Below are positions 34,423 through 46,420 of a stretch of DNA of 64,000 nt, in pieces (the stretch's first letter is position 1; each line of letters begins with the position of its first letter). The notes below the pieces were generated by a model. That model ran no database searches. It worked only from the letters and a program-made list of their open reading frames with translations, and was not told where the DNA came from. The translations under genes and the position numbers were made by a program. This stretch comes from Pilaira anomala (taxonomy: Eukaryota > Mucoromycota > Mucoromycetes > Mucorales > Mucoraceae). Location: NCBI GenBank assembly GCA_025716855.1, contig JAIXMQ010000045.1, positions 1 through 64,000 on the forward strand, given 5' to 3'.

Positions 34423-35318
34423 TTGGAAGAAAGGGGTGTTTTACCTTGACGTCTAGCTACACAAATTCCATTGGCATCTACTTGATAACATATAGTACCC
34501 TCATCTTCCCATAAAGTAGTAGTTAATTTAGGTCTAGCTACTAAATTATGACGAGTTTGATTAGGTATATTATTATTGCTATTACTTGCAGTCATTCCAT
34601 ATGCTGAATAACCACTACCTTGTTGTTGTTGTTGAGTCTGTTGCTGTTGTTGTGGTTGTTGATAATGATGAGGACTAGTGTTGCTATTATAAGCTAAGAT
34701 AAAGAATAAGTAAGAAAAAAAAAAACTTGATATCAAATATATATATATATATATATATAACTTACGAGCAGTAGTACTAGTGGGAGAAACGAAATAAGTT
34801 GGTGAATTATAAGCAGAAATCATATTTGAGTTTGCAGTAGTAGTAGAAGGAGAACTCATGGGTGAAGTAGGTTGTTGTTTATCGTGATAATGATGAATGG
34901 AAGGTAAATCAAAACTTGAGGGTCTACTAGTAGTAGTAGTAGTAGTAGAAGAAGAAGAAGGACCAGTTGTTGTATGATGAGAAGACGACATGTTATTAAT
35001 GGGAGGTGGAGAACTACTGCTACTATTATTGTTGCAGCTGTTATTATGATTCCAACCGTTGTTGTGTTGTTGCCAACTACCTGCATTGGCGTATGAACCA
35101 TGATCATTATTGCCACTTTCCATACTAGTTCTTGCACTCACACTCATCATTTCATTATTGTCTTCGTTGATTGCTTTATTATTATCGTATGGATTATTAG
35201 TAGTCGATGTTGAATAGAGTGATGGCATTGATGCAGGTCTTCCTAATGGATGCGCATTGGCGTTATCACGTGTTAATTTCATAGTTTGATCGTAGCTATA
35301 ATGATGATGTGAATACAT
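32907..35318 (-). CDS. APSES-domain transcription factor (StuA/Efg1/Phd1 type)
   Basis: Nuclear DNA-binding regulator of morphogenesis. Seven exons (35318-34766, 34693-34445, 34358-34226, 34157-33856, 33760-33404, 33360-33286, 33223-32907) give 661 residues. About 265 residues of Ser/Thr/Asn/Gln-rich disorder come first. The APSES domain follows, assembled from four exons: [53 protein letters not shown], then [19 protein letters not shown]. These are the hallmark blocks of StuA/Efg1/Phd1/Sok2. The rest is low-complexity, with His and Gln runs and a Ser/Pro-rich end. No ankyrin repeats are present, which excludes the Swi6/Mbp1 branch. In ascomycetes this family controls hyphal growth and spore formation; the target here is inferred. 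Introns carry (TA)n runs, for example near 33816-33849. Confidence 0.95.
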
Positions 35319-36162
35319 GATCTTTTTAAAGATTTATTGGTAAGTACAAAAAAAAAAAAAAAAAAAAAAAAATTAAAAAAAAAAGAGAGGGAAATATACA
35401 TGATATTTATTATTAAAAAATAAGAAAATAAACTGCAACTCACAAGATTCAAATGATTACAAATTGTATTTGAAAGAAAGAATATAAAATAAAAGAAAAA
35501 AGAAAAAGAAAGAGTAGGATAAAAAAAAAAGGGAGTTTTAGTGATCCAAGGAACACTATACTTTTTTGACAAGTTGGTCTTTTGTAAAACAAACTATAGA
35601 AATAAAGAGAGAGAGAGAGAGTGTGTGTGTGTGTGTACTTTTTTTATTATAATGAAAAGGAGGAAATGAGGAGCCAAAATAGCATTATATATTTATATTT
35701 AGGGGAAGAAGTGAGGTGTTAAAAAAAAAAAGGGGGGGGGAGAGAGAAAGAAACAAAAGATTTGCTATTATTCTTTTATTTTGATTATTATGGTTATACA
35801 TGTTGATTACATTGCAAACAAGTATAAATACAAGGACACTATATAAATACATATTTATTACAAAAATAGTATACCTTTTGAATGATAAAACGGAGAAAAT
35901 GGTTTATTTTGTTTGCGCCATATCCTAAATAAAAGCTGCATATTTTCATGCAAGACCTATGTATTGTATTGTATTTTAAAATCATAGGAGTAAAAAATAT
36001 CATTTTATTTTATTATATATAAAAAGAGACTCTTTGAATCATCTGTTCAACTCGAGTTCTCTCTCTCTCTTTCTTTTTTTCCTATTAGCTTATAATAAAG
36101 AAAGTAATAAAAAATTGTGCTTATATATAAAAAAAAATAAAGGGCGTCTAAACGCTACCAAC

Positions 36163-36198
<36 letters not shown>

Positions 36199-37402
36199 GA
36201 ATATGTGGCGAAATAGATAGATATATAAATTATAAACAAAAAGTTTATTTGACAGATCCATAATTTAAAAAATTGATTGAATCCGTCAAATATCAAATTC
36301 GTATTATATAAATCATTTTAAATCATACATAAAATACCACACAACCTTTCCAATAAAACTTTTGTTTGGTCTGCATTTTACCGCGAAATACCATTTTTTT
36401 TCTTTTTCTTTTTTATTAAAAATGAGCTTCAAAAAAAAAAAAAAAAAAACTCCCTTTTTTTTTTTTCCTCAAGGTGGTACAATAATCAATCAATCTATCA
36501 ATCTCTGCTGGGCACGTTTTCTTATTTTATCGTAATCTTTGTTGGGACCTTTATTTTTGACGATTGAATTATATTGTTGTATTGAATGATTGTTATATCG
36601 AATTATTGTTGCATTTTACATTCACTTTTCAAAAAGAAAAAAAAAAGAATAACATTTTACATAATAGTAACTGATAAATTGCGCAATTGCAGCATTTCAG
36701 CTTATGATAAAAAAAGAAGATACAAATCGTGGAAAATTTTCTTCGATTGAGACGATCATTTTAAAGTTCCCAGCACAAAAAAAAAAAAAAAAAAAAATTT
36801 TTTCTTCTGTGCGCGAAAACCAGCCTATTTTGTTGCTTAGCTTTATTAGTTTTTTCTGTTATGAACTATTACTAAGGCTCATTCTTTAGAACCTATTTAT
36901 AAAGCTATTTTCTCTTTTCTTTATTCGTTTCTAATACGCGACTGCGAGCATGAGTCACTTTAAAATAAAAAAAACTTTTCAGAACTCTGAGACTTAATTC
37001 ATTTATCTCACGCTATTTTAAGTCAGGTACCAATATAAAACTTTGACAGTTACACTTGATTTTGTTCTGGAACAAGAATACCTTTTTTTTCTGTCAAAAA
37101 TATCAATTACTATTTTCTTCCCCAAATAAAAAACGTGAATTCATAATTTCTTCCCGGGTTTTTTAACGTAAAACTCGGGTAAAAACTAATTAAAAAAAGC
37201 AAATGAAAAAAAGTAGATAGTTTTTTTTTAAAAAAAAAATAATTAAAGATTGTATAGTTTTATTATAAGTGTATATATTTATGAGGGGAATGCAGACAAG
37301 GATAGAGAAAGTCTAATGGTTTTTTTTTTCTTCTTTCACATAATGCGAATGTAATGTATAATGTATGTTTTGTTTGAAAATGAGAGGCCTTTTTTTTTTT
37401 TT
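35319..37402. other. Long upstream region of the APSES gene, no gene seen
   Basis: About 2.1 kb rich in A/T runs, GA/GT microsatellites (35602-35636) and a T9A10 palindrome at 37221-37239. Short open frames are homopolymer artefacts. A long, gene-free 5' region would suit a regulator with a complex promoter, but I see no defined site. Confidence 0.45.
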
Positions 37403-37546
37403 TTACTTGTTGGCCTTGGTGAAGAAGATCACATCATTCTTACATTCTTGTGCATATGCATAGAGCATAGAGAAACCAGTGGCAGTGTAGATCATCTTCT
37501 TGGGACCGAAAGAGGTAGGCATGATACGAGCAATACGAGAGTACAT
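37403..37546 (-). CDS. 47-residue conserved-looking small protein, possibly mitochondrial
   Basis: A single-exon frame, MYSRIARIMPTSFGPKK then MIYTATGFSMLYAYAQE and a Lys-rich end. Codons are the same strongly preferred set used by KGD1 (CGT, GGT, ATC, AAG, ACC), which is hard to explain by chance in this AT-rich DNA. The N-terminus is basic and acid-free, and the middle could form one membrane helix. This suggests a small inner-membrane subunit of a respiratory complex or ATP synthase, but I do not recognise which. The ATG is the first in the frame and a TATA-like stretch lies upstream near 37618. Confidence 0.65.
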   Translation of the reverse strand: MYSRIARIMPTSFGPKKMIYTATGFSMLYAYAQECKNDVIFFTKANK

Positions 37547-37624
37547 TTTTAGAGTTCTTGGGTGTTTGATTTATTGATAATAATAAAAAATGAATGATTC
37601 GAAATTATTTTGCTCCTATATATA

Positions 37625-37658
<34 letters not shown>

Positions 37659-37980
37659 AACTCAAAATAGATAGCACAGCAAAAAAAAGATTTTTATTTT
37701 TATAAACGGAGTAATTACCAAAAACAGGTCTGACTCACTTTTTTTTATCGATGATACATATTATAACTTTTTTTTTTTATGGTTAACGTTTTGTTTATTT
37801 ACATGTAAATTGTCACGGGTTAATATCAATATAATGCGCCAAGCAAAAATAAATAAATAATGATGATATATAATACATTACGGATTATTTTTTTTATAAT
37901 TTTTTGTATTTCTTCTTTTTTTTTATATTTTTTTTCTCCTTGGTTTATAAACTCAGTTTTTTTTTTTTTTTTGTCTTACA
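37547..37980. other. Divergent spacer
   Basis: A region between the small protein (minus) and the arrestin-fold gene (plus), with T runs of about 28 and 17 nt (37630-37657 and 37957-37973). No gene is seen. Confidence 0.45.
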
Positions 37981-39426
37981 ATGATGCTCTTTCAAAGGAA
38001 TACAGAGTATGTTCGCAATTTTCTTGTGAGTACAAGTTCGGGTGTTCAGAATAATCCAATTGCTTATGGTCCAGGCTCAATTATCAATGGTTAGTTTTTT
38101 TCATAAATTTTTTTTAAAAAAAAAACATGGTTTGAATGATATATATATATAGGTTCATTAATGATTACGTTGGATGATAAGCCTTTATCTGCGTATTCAA
38201 TTCGTGTGATCTTTAAATGTGAAGAACAAGATAATGCACGTAATACAGCTACCATCTTTTCTATCGAAAGTGTTATCTGGGGAAAACCAAAAGAATCAGG
38301 TAAAAAAAAAAAAAACATGATTAAAATATCGATGATAATAACACATAACCTTATTTATCAAAAAGGTGCTGATGCTCAAGAATTATCAAATGGGAGTCAT
38401 ATGTTCTTATTTGCAATTCGTTTACCTCAAGTCAATTACCCTCCTTCAATGCATGATTCACCATTCGGTCATCGTATCAGTTATACTTTACAAGGTGTAT
38501 TTGATACTGTCACTACTACACATGTCACTTCAACTGTACCCATTATTTATTTACCTCTCGTCACATGTAATTCAAACACTTTAAACGAAACCTCAAAAAA
38601 GACCCAAGTGTTTGAAAAGGAAGATACAAAGATTGAAGTTACAGCTGAATTGATTAAACCTGCTTATTGCCCAGGTAAACTATACTAACTTTACTATTTT
38701 TTTTTTTGTACTCATTAATTTTTTCAATTAGGCGATCTTTGTACTGTCAAAATGACGACCAATAATAAATCAGATACAAAAATCAGCAGCATTCAGGTGT
38801 TATTAGCCGCTGTTGCCACTACATTACCTCCGACCGATTCCGTAAGCGCACCTTATGTTCACAAGCAACACACGTTGTTGACGGAATCATTTTATGTTTC
38901 TATTCCAAAACAAGCTCAAAACCATCAAGATATTTTTAGGTTTACTATTCCTTCTGATATTGTCCCGACTTTCACTAATAAGCTTGGAAAATATATTGAT
39001 ATCGCTTATGAAGTCATTATCATAATGGGTTCTTCAAATAATAATAGTAGTAGCTGGTTCGGTACTTATGTAGCAAATGAAATTTCACTTCCTATCACAA
39101 TAGCTACCGTACCTCCTGCTTACCCTATTGGTTTTACTGTGCATGAAAACATACACGCTGAATTACCTTCTTTTATACCTAATATTGAGTCACCTTTACC
39201 TAGTCCAGTTCATTATCCAGCCGATAGAGCTTACTCTGTATCTCCTTCTCATTCTTTCCAAATCAAGGATGATTTAGATGAAGATGATTTCTCTTTGAAC
39301 CGTCAAGATGCAACTGGTCATTTAATGGTACCAGACTCTATCAGAAGAATATCTTCTGGTTCGGATATCTCAGACACAACACTTGCTGCTAATTCTCTTA
39401 GTCGAATTGAAACTGTCTCCCATTAA
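37981..39426 (+). CDS. Arrestin-fold protein
   Basis: Four exons (37981-38089, 38153-38299, 38366-38674, 38732-39426) give about 419 residues. NPIAYGPGSIINGSLMITL matches the first strands of an arrestin N domain, where YxPGxxVxGxL is typical. FAIRLPQVNYPPS and the later beta-rich segments fit the N and C lobes. The final 100 residues are Ser/Pro-rich and disordered. Fungal arrestin-related proteins link transporters to ubiquitin ligases or act in pH sensing. I see no clear PPxY motif, so an adaptor role is only a guess. The start is uncertain: the ATG at 37981 sits right after a T-rich tract that could be a splice acceptor region, and a short upstream exon may be missing. Confidence 0.75.
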
Positions 39427-39531
39427 AAATGATAACATATTGAATATTTTTTTCTATTTTTTATTGTTTTATTTTTCCCTTTTTCTTATTATCTAAATTA
39501 TGTTATGTATACATTTTTTCTTTTTTTTTTT

Positions 39532-40178
39532 TTATAAACTAGCCATCTTCTTTTCAATTTCACCTTCAATAGATTCAATCGAGTTTGAGAATTGTACCTT
39601 TTTTAAATCACGAATAAGTGCCTTTGGTAATCCAAGTGCTACAGCCTTGGCATCATTCTCCATAATCTCTTCAACAGATACTTTACCAGCTTCAGAGAAC
39701 TTGCGAGCTAATGTACTAGTCAACATTTCCTTTTTAGTATCCGTAGGTCCATCAATATATTCAATAACGGCCATAGGTGCATTATCACCATAACGTTTAC
39801 CGATTCTTTGAATACGTGTATAACCACCTTGTCGGTTGGCAAAACGAGGTGCTAATTCATCAAATAATTTTGGCATAGTGATATCACGACTCTATTTTTT
39901 TTTTATCGTTAGTTTCTCGTTTTTTTTTTATGCATTATTTTCTCTTCTATTTTCTCTCTCTTTACGTTAAGGTAAGCAAGTGCTTGTTTTTTAGCTTCAA
40001 CGTCGCCTTTTTTACCAAGGGTAATCATAGAATCCGCAAGAGGTTGAATAGTCTTTGCTTTAGCGACTGTGGTCTCGATACGACCATATTGCACAAGTGA
40101 AGAAACCATGTTTCTAAGTAAAGCCTTTCTGTGGCCAGAAGTACGGTTCAATCGACGCAAGTGTTTACCGTGATGCAT
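39532..40178 (-). CDS. Mitochondrial large-subunit ribosomal protein bL17m
   Basis: Structural protein of the mitoribosome. Two exons (40178-39966 and 39891-39532) give 190 residues. The start [18 protein letters not shown] and then [18 protein letters not shown] is the classic bacterial L17 signature. [21 protein letters not shown] is the second conserved block. The fungal form extends beyond the bacterial 120-130 residues with a helical tail. No separate presequence is visible, as is common for this protein. A divergent spacer of 190 bp with a 34-A run separates it from IBA57. Confidence 0.95.
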
Positions 40179-40203
40179 GTTGTGTCAATGTCAATAGTTT
40201 TGT

Positions 40204-40239
<36 letters not shown>

Positions 40240-40368
40240 CTTACTTGAAGTGACCCTGGGATGTATATACAATCCTTATTGAACCCCGCAAAAGTGACTC
40301 TTATTTTTTTTGGATATATACTTTGGAAAGGGTTACAAAAAGGGTATCTTTTTTTTTGTATTATTAAT

Positions 40369-41814
40369 ATGTTGTCTAAAGTTATTACTCATACCAGTGG
40401 TTTCAAGCAACCCGTTTTACAAAGTAAAAACATATAGAATAAAAATATTCAAATATATTTCAAGTCTATTCACCCTCTTTTATTCTCGTTGCTATAGAAA
40501 CGCTTGTTCGTTCATTAGTTACAACACCTACTTTTCAATTCAAAGAGAAGGATGAACTTCATAAGGGTGACCGCTATTGTAAAGTACCTAACCGTAGTTT
40601 AATTGAACTAGACGGTGTAGATACACCTAAATTTTTACAAGGTTTAATCACAAACGATATGCCCAAGATAACACCTGGTGGCGATGGATTCTATGCAGCA
40701 TTTTTGACACCACCCGTAAAGTTTCTTTAAAATTAAAAAAAAAAAAGACGTGTATTTTTTTTTTTTTTTTTTTGCTAATTGTAAAACGTATAGGGTCGTA
40801 TCCTTCATGATACATTTATCTATCCAGTCAATGTCGGCGTCAATTTCCCTCACCCAAAATTCATGATTGATTGCCCTAGCAACAACAAAGATTTATTCAT
40901 AAGACACATCAAACGTTACTTACTTCGATCCAAGATCAAGGTCAGAGATTGTTCTGAAGAATACGACTTATGGAACATATGGGGAGCCGCATTGAATTCG
41001 GAAGGTTTAGATCCAGCCCTTGTTCAAAAAGAAAAGAGATTTTCCGATATTGGTTGTACTGATCCAAGAGTACCTGGTTTCGGTTATCGTGCCATCTTAA
41101 AAAAGGAATCAAATGTAAATCTTATTTTACCTAAATCAGGTCAGTTTCAAGAATTAGATTCATCTGAATATACAATTCGAAGAATGCTCTTTGGTTTACC
41201 TGAAGGTACCGATGATTTATGGCCTGAAGTCTCTTTACCTCTTGAATCCAATTTCGATTACATGAATGGTGGTAAGTTCTTTTTGTTAAAAAAAAGATAT
41301 ATTTAAGAATTGAATTTTTTTTTTTTTTTAAAAAAAAACATGTCTATAGTCGATTTCAGAAAAGGTTGTTATGTTGGACAAGAATTGACAATTCGTACGT
41401 ACCATACAGGTGTAGTTCGTAAACGTATTGTTCCTGTTCAAATATATAAAGAAGATGAACCGTAAGTTTATTTACTACAGTATACACCTTTTTTTTTTTC
41501 TTCTTTTCTTCTCCTCTAACCAAAAAATCATACCAATTAGAGCACCATCTGTTCAAAGTGTAGATCGTAACCAAACTTTCCCTTCTGTTCTTTTACCTCA
41601 AACAGATATCAAATTAGTTCAGGGCACAAGTAAACGAGGAATCGGGAAAATGTGCTCAGGTATACACAATATCGGTTTAGCTTTAATGCGATTAGAGCAC
41701 GTCAAAAGCTTTATTGAAGGCCAAGATCTTGCCTTTACTATACCAAAGGATTCATCTATTCGTATTAGACCCTTCTTACCTGAATGGTGGGGTGAAGATC
41801 GCAAGAACCCTTAA
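40369..41814 (+). CDS. IBA57: Mitochondrial iron-sulfur cluster assembly factor IBA57 (GcvT-like)
   Basis: Folate-binding GcvT/YgfZ-family protein needed for maturing mitochondrial 4Fe-4S proteins such as aconitase and lipoate synthase. Five exons (40369-40423, 40498-40715, 40794-41271, 41350-41461, 41541-41814) give 378 residues. The basic N-terminus ([19 protein letters not shown]) is a likely presequence. [20 protein letters not shown] opens the GcvT-like domain. The family signature [19 protein letters not shown], with its conserved Cys, is read across the exon 3/4 join. The protein supports lipoylated enzymes such as the 2-oxoglutarate dehydrogenase whose E1 gene is also in this window. 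Confidence 0.94.
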
Positions 41815-41931
41815 AAATATAAATAAAATATTTTTTTTTTTTTGAAACCAAAAACTGTGACATATAAAAAATAAAATAAAAGTTTTTTTTTTCTTCTTCT
41901 TCTCTTCTATATACTTTATAAAAAAAAAAAT

Positions 41932-43172
41932 ATGGGTAAAAAGAACTCTGAAGAATATAGAACTGCTAAGGCACAAGGCAATAAAGTAGCAAGTGTTAAG
42001 AGTCACGGCAAACCTCATTCAAGGTAAAAAAAAAAAAAAAGGCCTTTTTTCTAACTTGTAGTAAAACTTTTCATTGACATGTCCCTTTTTTATATATCTA
42101 TTATTCAGTCATAAATCCCGTTTCGATAAATATGCTAACGCTAGTTTGACTGCACCTGGTGCAGAAGAAGGACAATGTAAGTGCTATAGCCGAATGAACC
42201 CCTATATCTTGTTCATTAACTTCTTTTTTTTTTTTAAAAAGTGGAACAAGAAAACAAGTCAACTATTCCCATGCCCGTCACCATGTGGGATTTCAAACAC
42301 TGTGATCCCAAACGTTGTTCTGGTGTCAAGTTGGCACGTACAGATATGTTAAAGACTTTAAAATTATCTCAACGTTTCCGTGGTATTGTTGCTAGGTAAC
42401 ATATATATATATATATATTTTGACGTATCCAGGCAATTTATTCATATTCCTAAATTTTTAGTCCTATTGGAGAAAAAGTAGTCTCGCCTGCAGATAGAAA
42501 GATTGTAGAATTATATGGTGTAGGTGTAGTAGATTGTTCATGGGCTCGTGTAGATGAAGTTCCTTTTTCAAAGATTAAGGGTCCTACAGATCGTTTATTA
42601 CCTTACTTAGTTGCTACGAATCCTGTCAATTATGGTAAACCATGGAAATTAAATTGTGTAGAAGCTTTAGCTGCTATTTTTTATGTTACTGGATTCCCTG
42701 AACATGGTGAAGCTTTATTGGGTAAATTTAAATGGGGTCATGCCTTTAAAAAAGTAAATGGGTAAAGTGAATTATTTAGTGAATAGATCACGGAAAAGAA
42801 AAAAAAAATACATATTAATACAATGAATTTAGTGGTTTACTTTCAAGATATGCAAAATGTAAAGATGCAACTGAAGTACTTGCTGTACAAAATGAATACC
42901 TTGCTAAATTAGAAGAAGATGAACGTAAAAAGGAAGAAGCAAAGGAAGATTTGGATAGTGATGAAGATGATTTACTATTCACAAATCATAACCGTGAAAC
43001 TGCTTTTACTGCCTTCAGTGATGGTAGTGATGAATACGATTCTGATGAAGATTCAGATGAAGATTCAGAGGAGGAGGAGGAGGATGACTCTGAGGAAGAT
43101 TCTGATGAAGCCAATGAAAAAGATGTTGATACCGTTGTAGATAAATTGGGAAACACCCATATTCGTCATTAG
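41932..43172 (+). CDS. TSR3: 18S rRNA aminocarboxypropyltransferase Tsr3
   Basis: Adds the acp group to the hypermodified m1acp3-psi base of 18S rRNA in the late 40S pathway. Five exons (41932-42023, 42109-42176, 42242-42395, 42462-42761, 42833-43172) give 317 residues. MWDFKHCDPKRCSGVKLAR, SPADRKIVELYGVGVVDCSW and RLLPYLVATNPVNYGKPWKL are the conserved Tsr3 blocks for SAM and rRNA binding. GFPEHGEALLGKFKWGHAF follows. The tail is a long Asp/Glu/Ser tract, as in the yeast protein. It follows IBA57 in the same direction with about 117 bp between, and converges with the SCP2 gene. Confidence 0.96.
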
Positions 43173-43293
43173 AATAATTACAGAATAATATAAATAAACA
43201 AAAACAATCGATAATCATGTGTAATAAACAAGTATATATTTATATTCTCAAGAAGAAAAAAAAGAAAACCGATTTTTTTATTAACAGAAAAAT

Positions 43294-43765
43294 TTACAAC
43301 TTGGCCTTGTCACCAGCAAGTTCCTTGAAGACAGTATCAAGCTTCATAGCCAACATCATTTGACCCTTGATCTTGAGCTTACCAGACATGTATGCCTTTT
43401 GACCTATTTACAAAATATAAATAACTCTTCTTTTTTTTTTTTTTGGGAGGGTTATCTCATCGCGAAAAATTATAAAACTTACCATTGAGTTTACCAGAAG
43501 CTAATTGAACAAAATCAGCATCGTTAATGTTAATAATAGCGTCAGCCTTGTTCTTTCCCTTTCCCTTAACAACTTCGCCCTCCTTCTTAAGGTCAACAGT
43601 GAAAGTCTCTGACTTTCCTTCGGCATTCTTGATAACAAATTCAAAAATACCGTTTACTTGCTTGATGAGCTTAGCCTTGGCTTCAGGAGAAAGAGCATCA
43701 ACGGATTGTTTAAGAGTGGCAAAGACTTCAGAGCTTTGGAAACCGGCGACCTTGATATCAGACAT
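43294..43765 (-). CDS. SCP2 sterol-carrier-domain protein
   Basis: Two exons (43765-43483 and 43403-43294) give 130 residues, a single SCP2 domain. VNGIFEFVIKNAEGKSETF and NINDADFVQLASGKLNG are typical. The second exon adds QKAYMSGKLKIKGQMMLAMK. It binds fatty acyl chains or sterols, and in fungi such stand-alone forms are usually peroxisomal. The C-terminus GDKAKL is close to a PTS1 tripeptide (AKL), which supports peroxisomal import. Codon use is highly biased, suggesting strong expression. Confidence 0.93.
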
Positions 43766-44159
43766 AATTAAAATTGGAAAAAGTTAAAAAAAAAAAGAAA
43801 GAAAAAGAAAAGGATGAGAAAAAAAAAAAACTTTTTAGTTTTTATATTTTTTGAGTAAAAAAGGGGAGCATTTTCACATGTTGATTCTTGTCATTGGTCG
43901 TGTAACTTTTTTTTTTTCTTAAAAATGCGGAGAAAAGCTTTAGCCATCTTCATTTTTTTCCCATCAAAATACATAAAATACCCACATGAAAACGTAATAA
44001 CATGATGGTTCAACCAATAAATCCAAAAAGTGGCTTACTTTTGAACGCGTCCCTTTTTTTTTTTTTGTACATAATATTTATTTGGGATACAGTTTTGTGT
44101 TATATTTAATGCAAGTATGAATGTTGTTATTAAAGTTATAGTGTTTCTTGGCTTGGTTT
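43766..44159. other. Spacer between SCP2 and COQ7 genes
   Basis: AT-rich upstream region of the SCP2 gene and 3' flank of COQ7. It contains A and T runs only. No gene is seen. Confidence 0.45.
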
Positions 44160-44856
44160 TTATACACGGGAAGCAACCCAAATGGCAGATTTACAACCTT
44201 GCATAATCACTGCTTTGAGTACAGTATGAAAAGGAGCCTGTTGAGCATCGTGTGCTACAGCAATATCATGATGCTCCAACTCTTCATCTCTGAACTGGGC
44301 TACCGTCTAATCATATCACGTTTTAGAAGGCATACAATCAACAAATGAAATCATAACTTACTTTACTAAGATCCACTAAATCTTGATTGTGATTTTCAAT
44401 AGCTACCAACTCTCTCAATTGATCATCGTAATGGTTACCAATCACAGTCTCTACTGCTTCTGTACAGGCCATAGCCGCTTCTTTACCAATAGCTGCAGTG
44501 GCATATCCAACAGTATACCCCGCAACTTCCCAAATAGGTCTTAATAAACTAGGGCGAACACGGTGGTGCCCTACAAGCTCATCAAAGCGTGCCAAATGAA
44601 CCTTTTCTTGGTCCCACATCTCTTGTAAAATAGGTTTCAATTTTTTGTCTTTACCCAAGACCGCAATCTGTCCCTTGTAAATATAATAAGCTCCTACTTC
44701 GCCTGCTTGATCAACTCGAATCATGGGTTCAATAAACTCACGTTCTTTTTGTGTCAAAGGTCTATCACTGACAGACCTTGTAGGACTGTTGTAAGTAGCT
44801 AAACTACGGCTTAAAGTCAATTGAGGTTTGAAAACTTGTTTAGTGATTCGAAGCAT
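44160..44856 (-). CDS. COQ7: 5-demethoxyubiquinone hydroxylase, mitochondrial
   Basis: Di-iron monooxygenase for the penultimate step of ubiquinone synthesis at the inner membrane. Two exons (44856-44362 and 44306-44160) give 213 residues. The start MLRITKQVFKPQLTLSRSLA is a clear import sequence. The metal ligands lie in RVDQAGEVGA, MWDQEKVHLARF, VAIENHNQDL and RDEELEHHDIA, which together provide the expected Glu and His residues. The hydrophobic VAGYTVGYATAAIGKEAAMA is the membrane-attached helix region. The intron separates the last two ligand motifs. The length agrees with fungal Coq7. Confidence 0.96.
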
Positions 44857-45291
44857 GTTTGTAAAAAAAATAAAAAATAAAAGTACAGAATAGGATGTTA
44901 TTTATTTTATGTGCAAGCTGCGCTTGTTAAATGAGTGAAGGGGGGGTTAAAGCCGGATATTTTCTCACCGAGTTTATGTCAAAAAAGTAAAAGAAAAAGT
45001 ACTTCTCTTAGTTCTCAAAAGTAGCTACAATGATACCAACAGGACAGCAGCTATGAGAAAGTAGAAACACGTCTGAAAATGTTAAAGGTAACCACCATCA
45101 AACTACCTTGCTAAGAACTTAGTCTTCAAGTTCATCTTTTTAATTATGCACAAGCCTTTTTGAAACTGCCACTAAATTACGGTAACAAATCCCCTATGCT
45201 ACGTTTCGTGTTTGTCAACCCTATAGAATACTTCTCTTTAAAAGGGTCTCGTTTATAGCAAGTGCTCATACAAAAAAATATTTTTTTTTTC

Positions 45292-45737
45292 AGCCAATCA
45301 AATCTCTTTAAAAATATCTTCCAGAATCAAAAAAAAAATTGAAATTCGAATCCTGATTTTTTCCTGTCAAAGTAAAGTCCCTTTGTGTTCAGTATTTTAT
45401 TATACAATATAATATTCAAACAATGCATAATTTGAAGATAAATCTTTATATAGAATTATATTTGTGTTTCTATATGTAAAAAATATACTTGCTCTAACAG
45501 AAACCGTTTTTTCATTTTCTTAAGATAACCATTAATATTTGTTATCACTCAGCTTTGATTTTTACATCAATAGAAAGAGCGTAAAATTTTACATTGAATC
45601 CAATTAAAGAGCTAAGGTCTAAATCCTTTTTAATGTCAAGATATATCCAGATTTCTGATTTTTGAAAAATCGTCAAGGGGTGCATAAGGCATTTTTTTCA
45701 ATCTGGGTTTAAAAAGCAAACTGCATTTTAATTGGCT
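45292..45737 (+). repeat. Dispersed AT-rich repeat, copy B (MITE-like)
   Basis: Matches copy A at 21425-21860 in the same order. It is bounded by an inverted 11-mer, agccaatcaaa at 45292-45302 and tttaattggct at 45727-45737, with one mismatch between the two. Size (446 bp), lack of coding and AT-richness suggest a miniature inverted-repeat element. No clear target duplication is seen. Confidence 0.6.
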
Positions 45738-46084
45738 AATATAATACTAAAGACGTGATATATCTTACCATTGACAACAAGATGTATTATTTCTTGATAC
45801 AATCTCTTGTTTGGCTACAAACCTTATTCAAGCAAGAGATTAAGAGGATTCCAGCAGAAAAAAATTATGTTTTTGAAAGGAAAAGTAAAAAGAGGAAACC
45901 TTTACGATATTTTAGGTTGTTATTAAGCAATGCAAAACTATTTTTACCTTGATGTAAATATTCTTTTAATGTTAGTGCAAATTAATTTTTATCTCAACGC
46001 AAACTCATATTCAAAAAACAGCATTATATTATTTATTATATGAAAAGTAATCTCTTGCGTGAAACAAGTGAATACTACAACACA

Positions 46085-46420
46085 CTTGGAAACGCACTGG
46101 AAACACCCAAACGAACTTGTGAAATTGTTTAAGAGCATATGTGGCTCCATTTAATTCTCGCATGGAAACAGAATATAATCTTCCATGCTTATTAAACGTA
46201 CGAGACATAAATCCAATATATTTAATAGTTTGTATTTTTTCGTTATTATCATTAATTATCTAAAGTATCAAAGTGTAATTGATGTGTATTAGTCCATTTA
46301 AAAGGACCACTTTTTTTATCGTGTCATGTAATCTAATAAGGTATCTGAAGGTGTCATTAAGGATGCAGCATTTGGAATATGTTGACGAAAGAAGTTAACA
46401 AATCCTAAAAAGGATTGTGC
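46085..46420 (-). pseudogene. Decayed Ty3-like retrotransposon fragment (RT/RNase H junction)
   Basis: On the minus strand, starting near 46420, one frame reads AQSFLGFVNFFRQHIPNAAS, the end of reverse transcriptase in Ty3/gypsy elements, and then meets a stop. A second frame reads KSGPFKWTNTHQLHFDTL. A third reads IKYIGFMSRTFNKHGRLYS followed by MRELNGATYALKQFHKFVW, the start of the RNase H domain. Frameshifts and stops show it is dead. No catalytic YxDD segment, integrase or LTR is visible nearby. Confidence 0.8.

Noticed and set aside
45755..45952. 65-residue frame right after repeat copy B
   Set aside because: No known family, no conserved motif and no splice context; it looks random.
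46081..46110. cttggaaacgcactggaaac resembles the 11-bp repeat of the 0.7-3 kb element
   Set aside because: It is only about 20 bp long and lies at the edge of the Ty3-like fragment, so it is probably chance.
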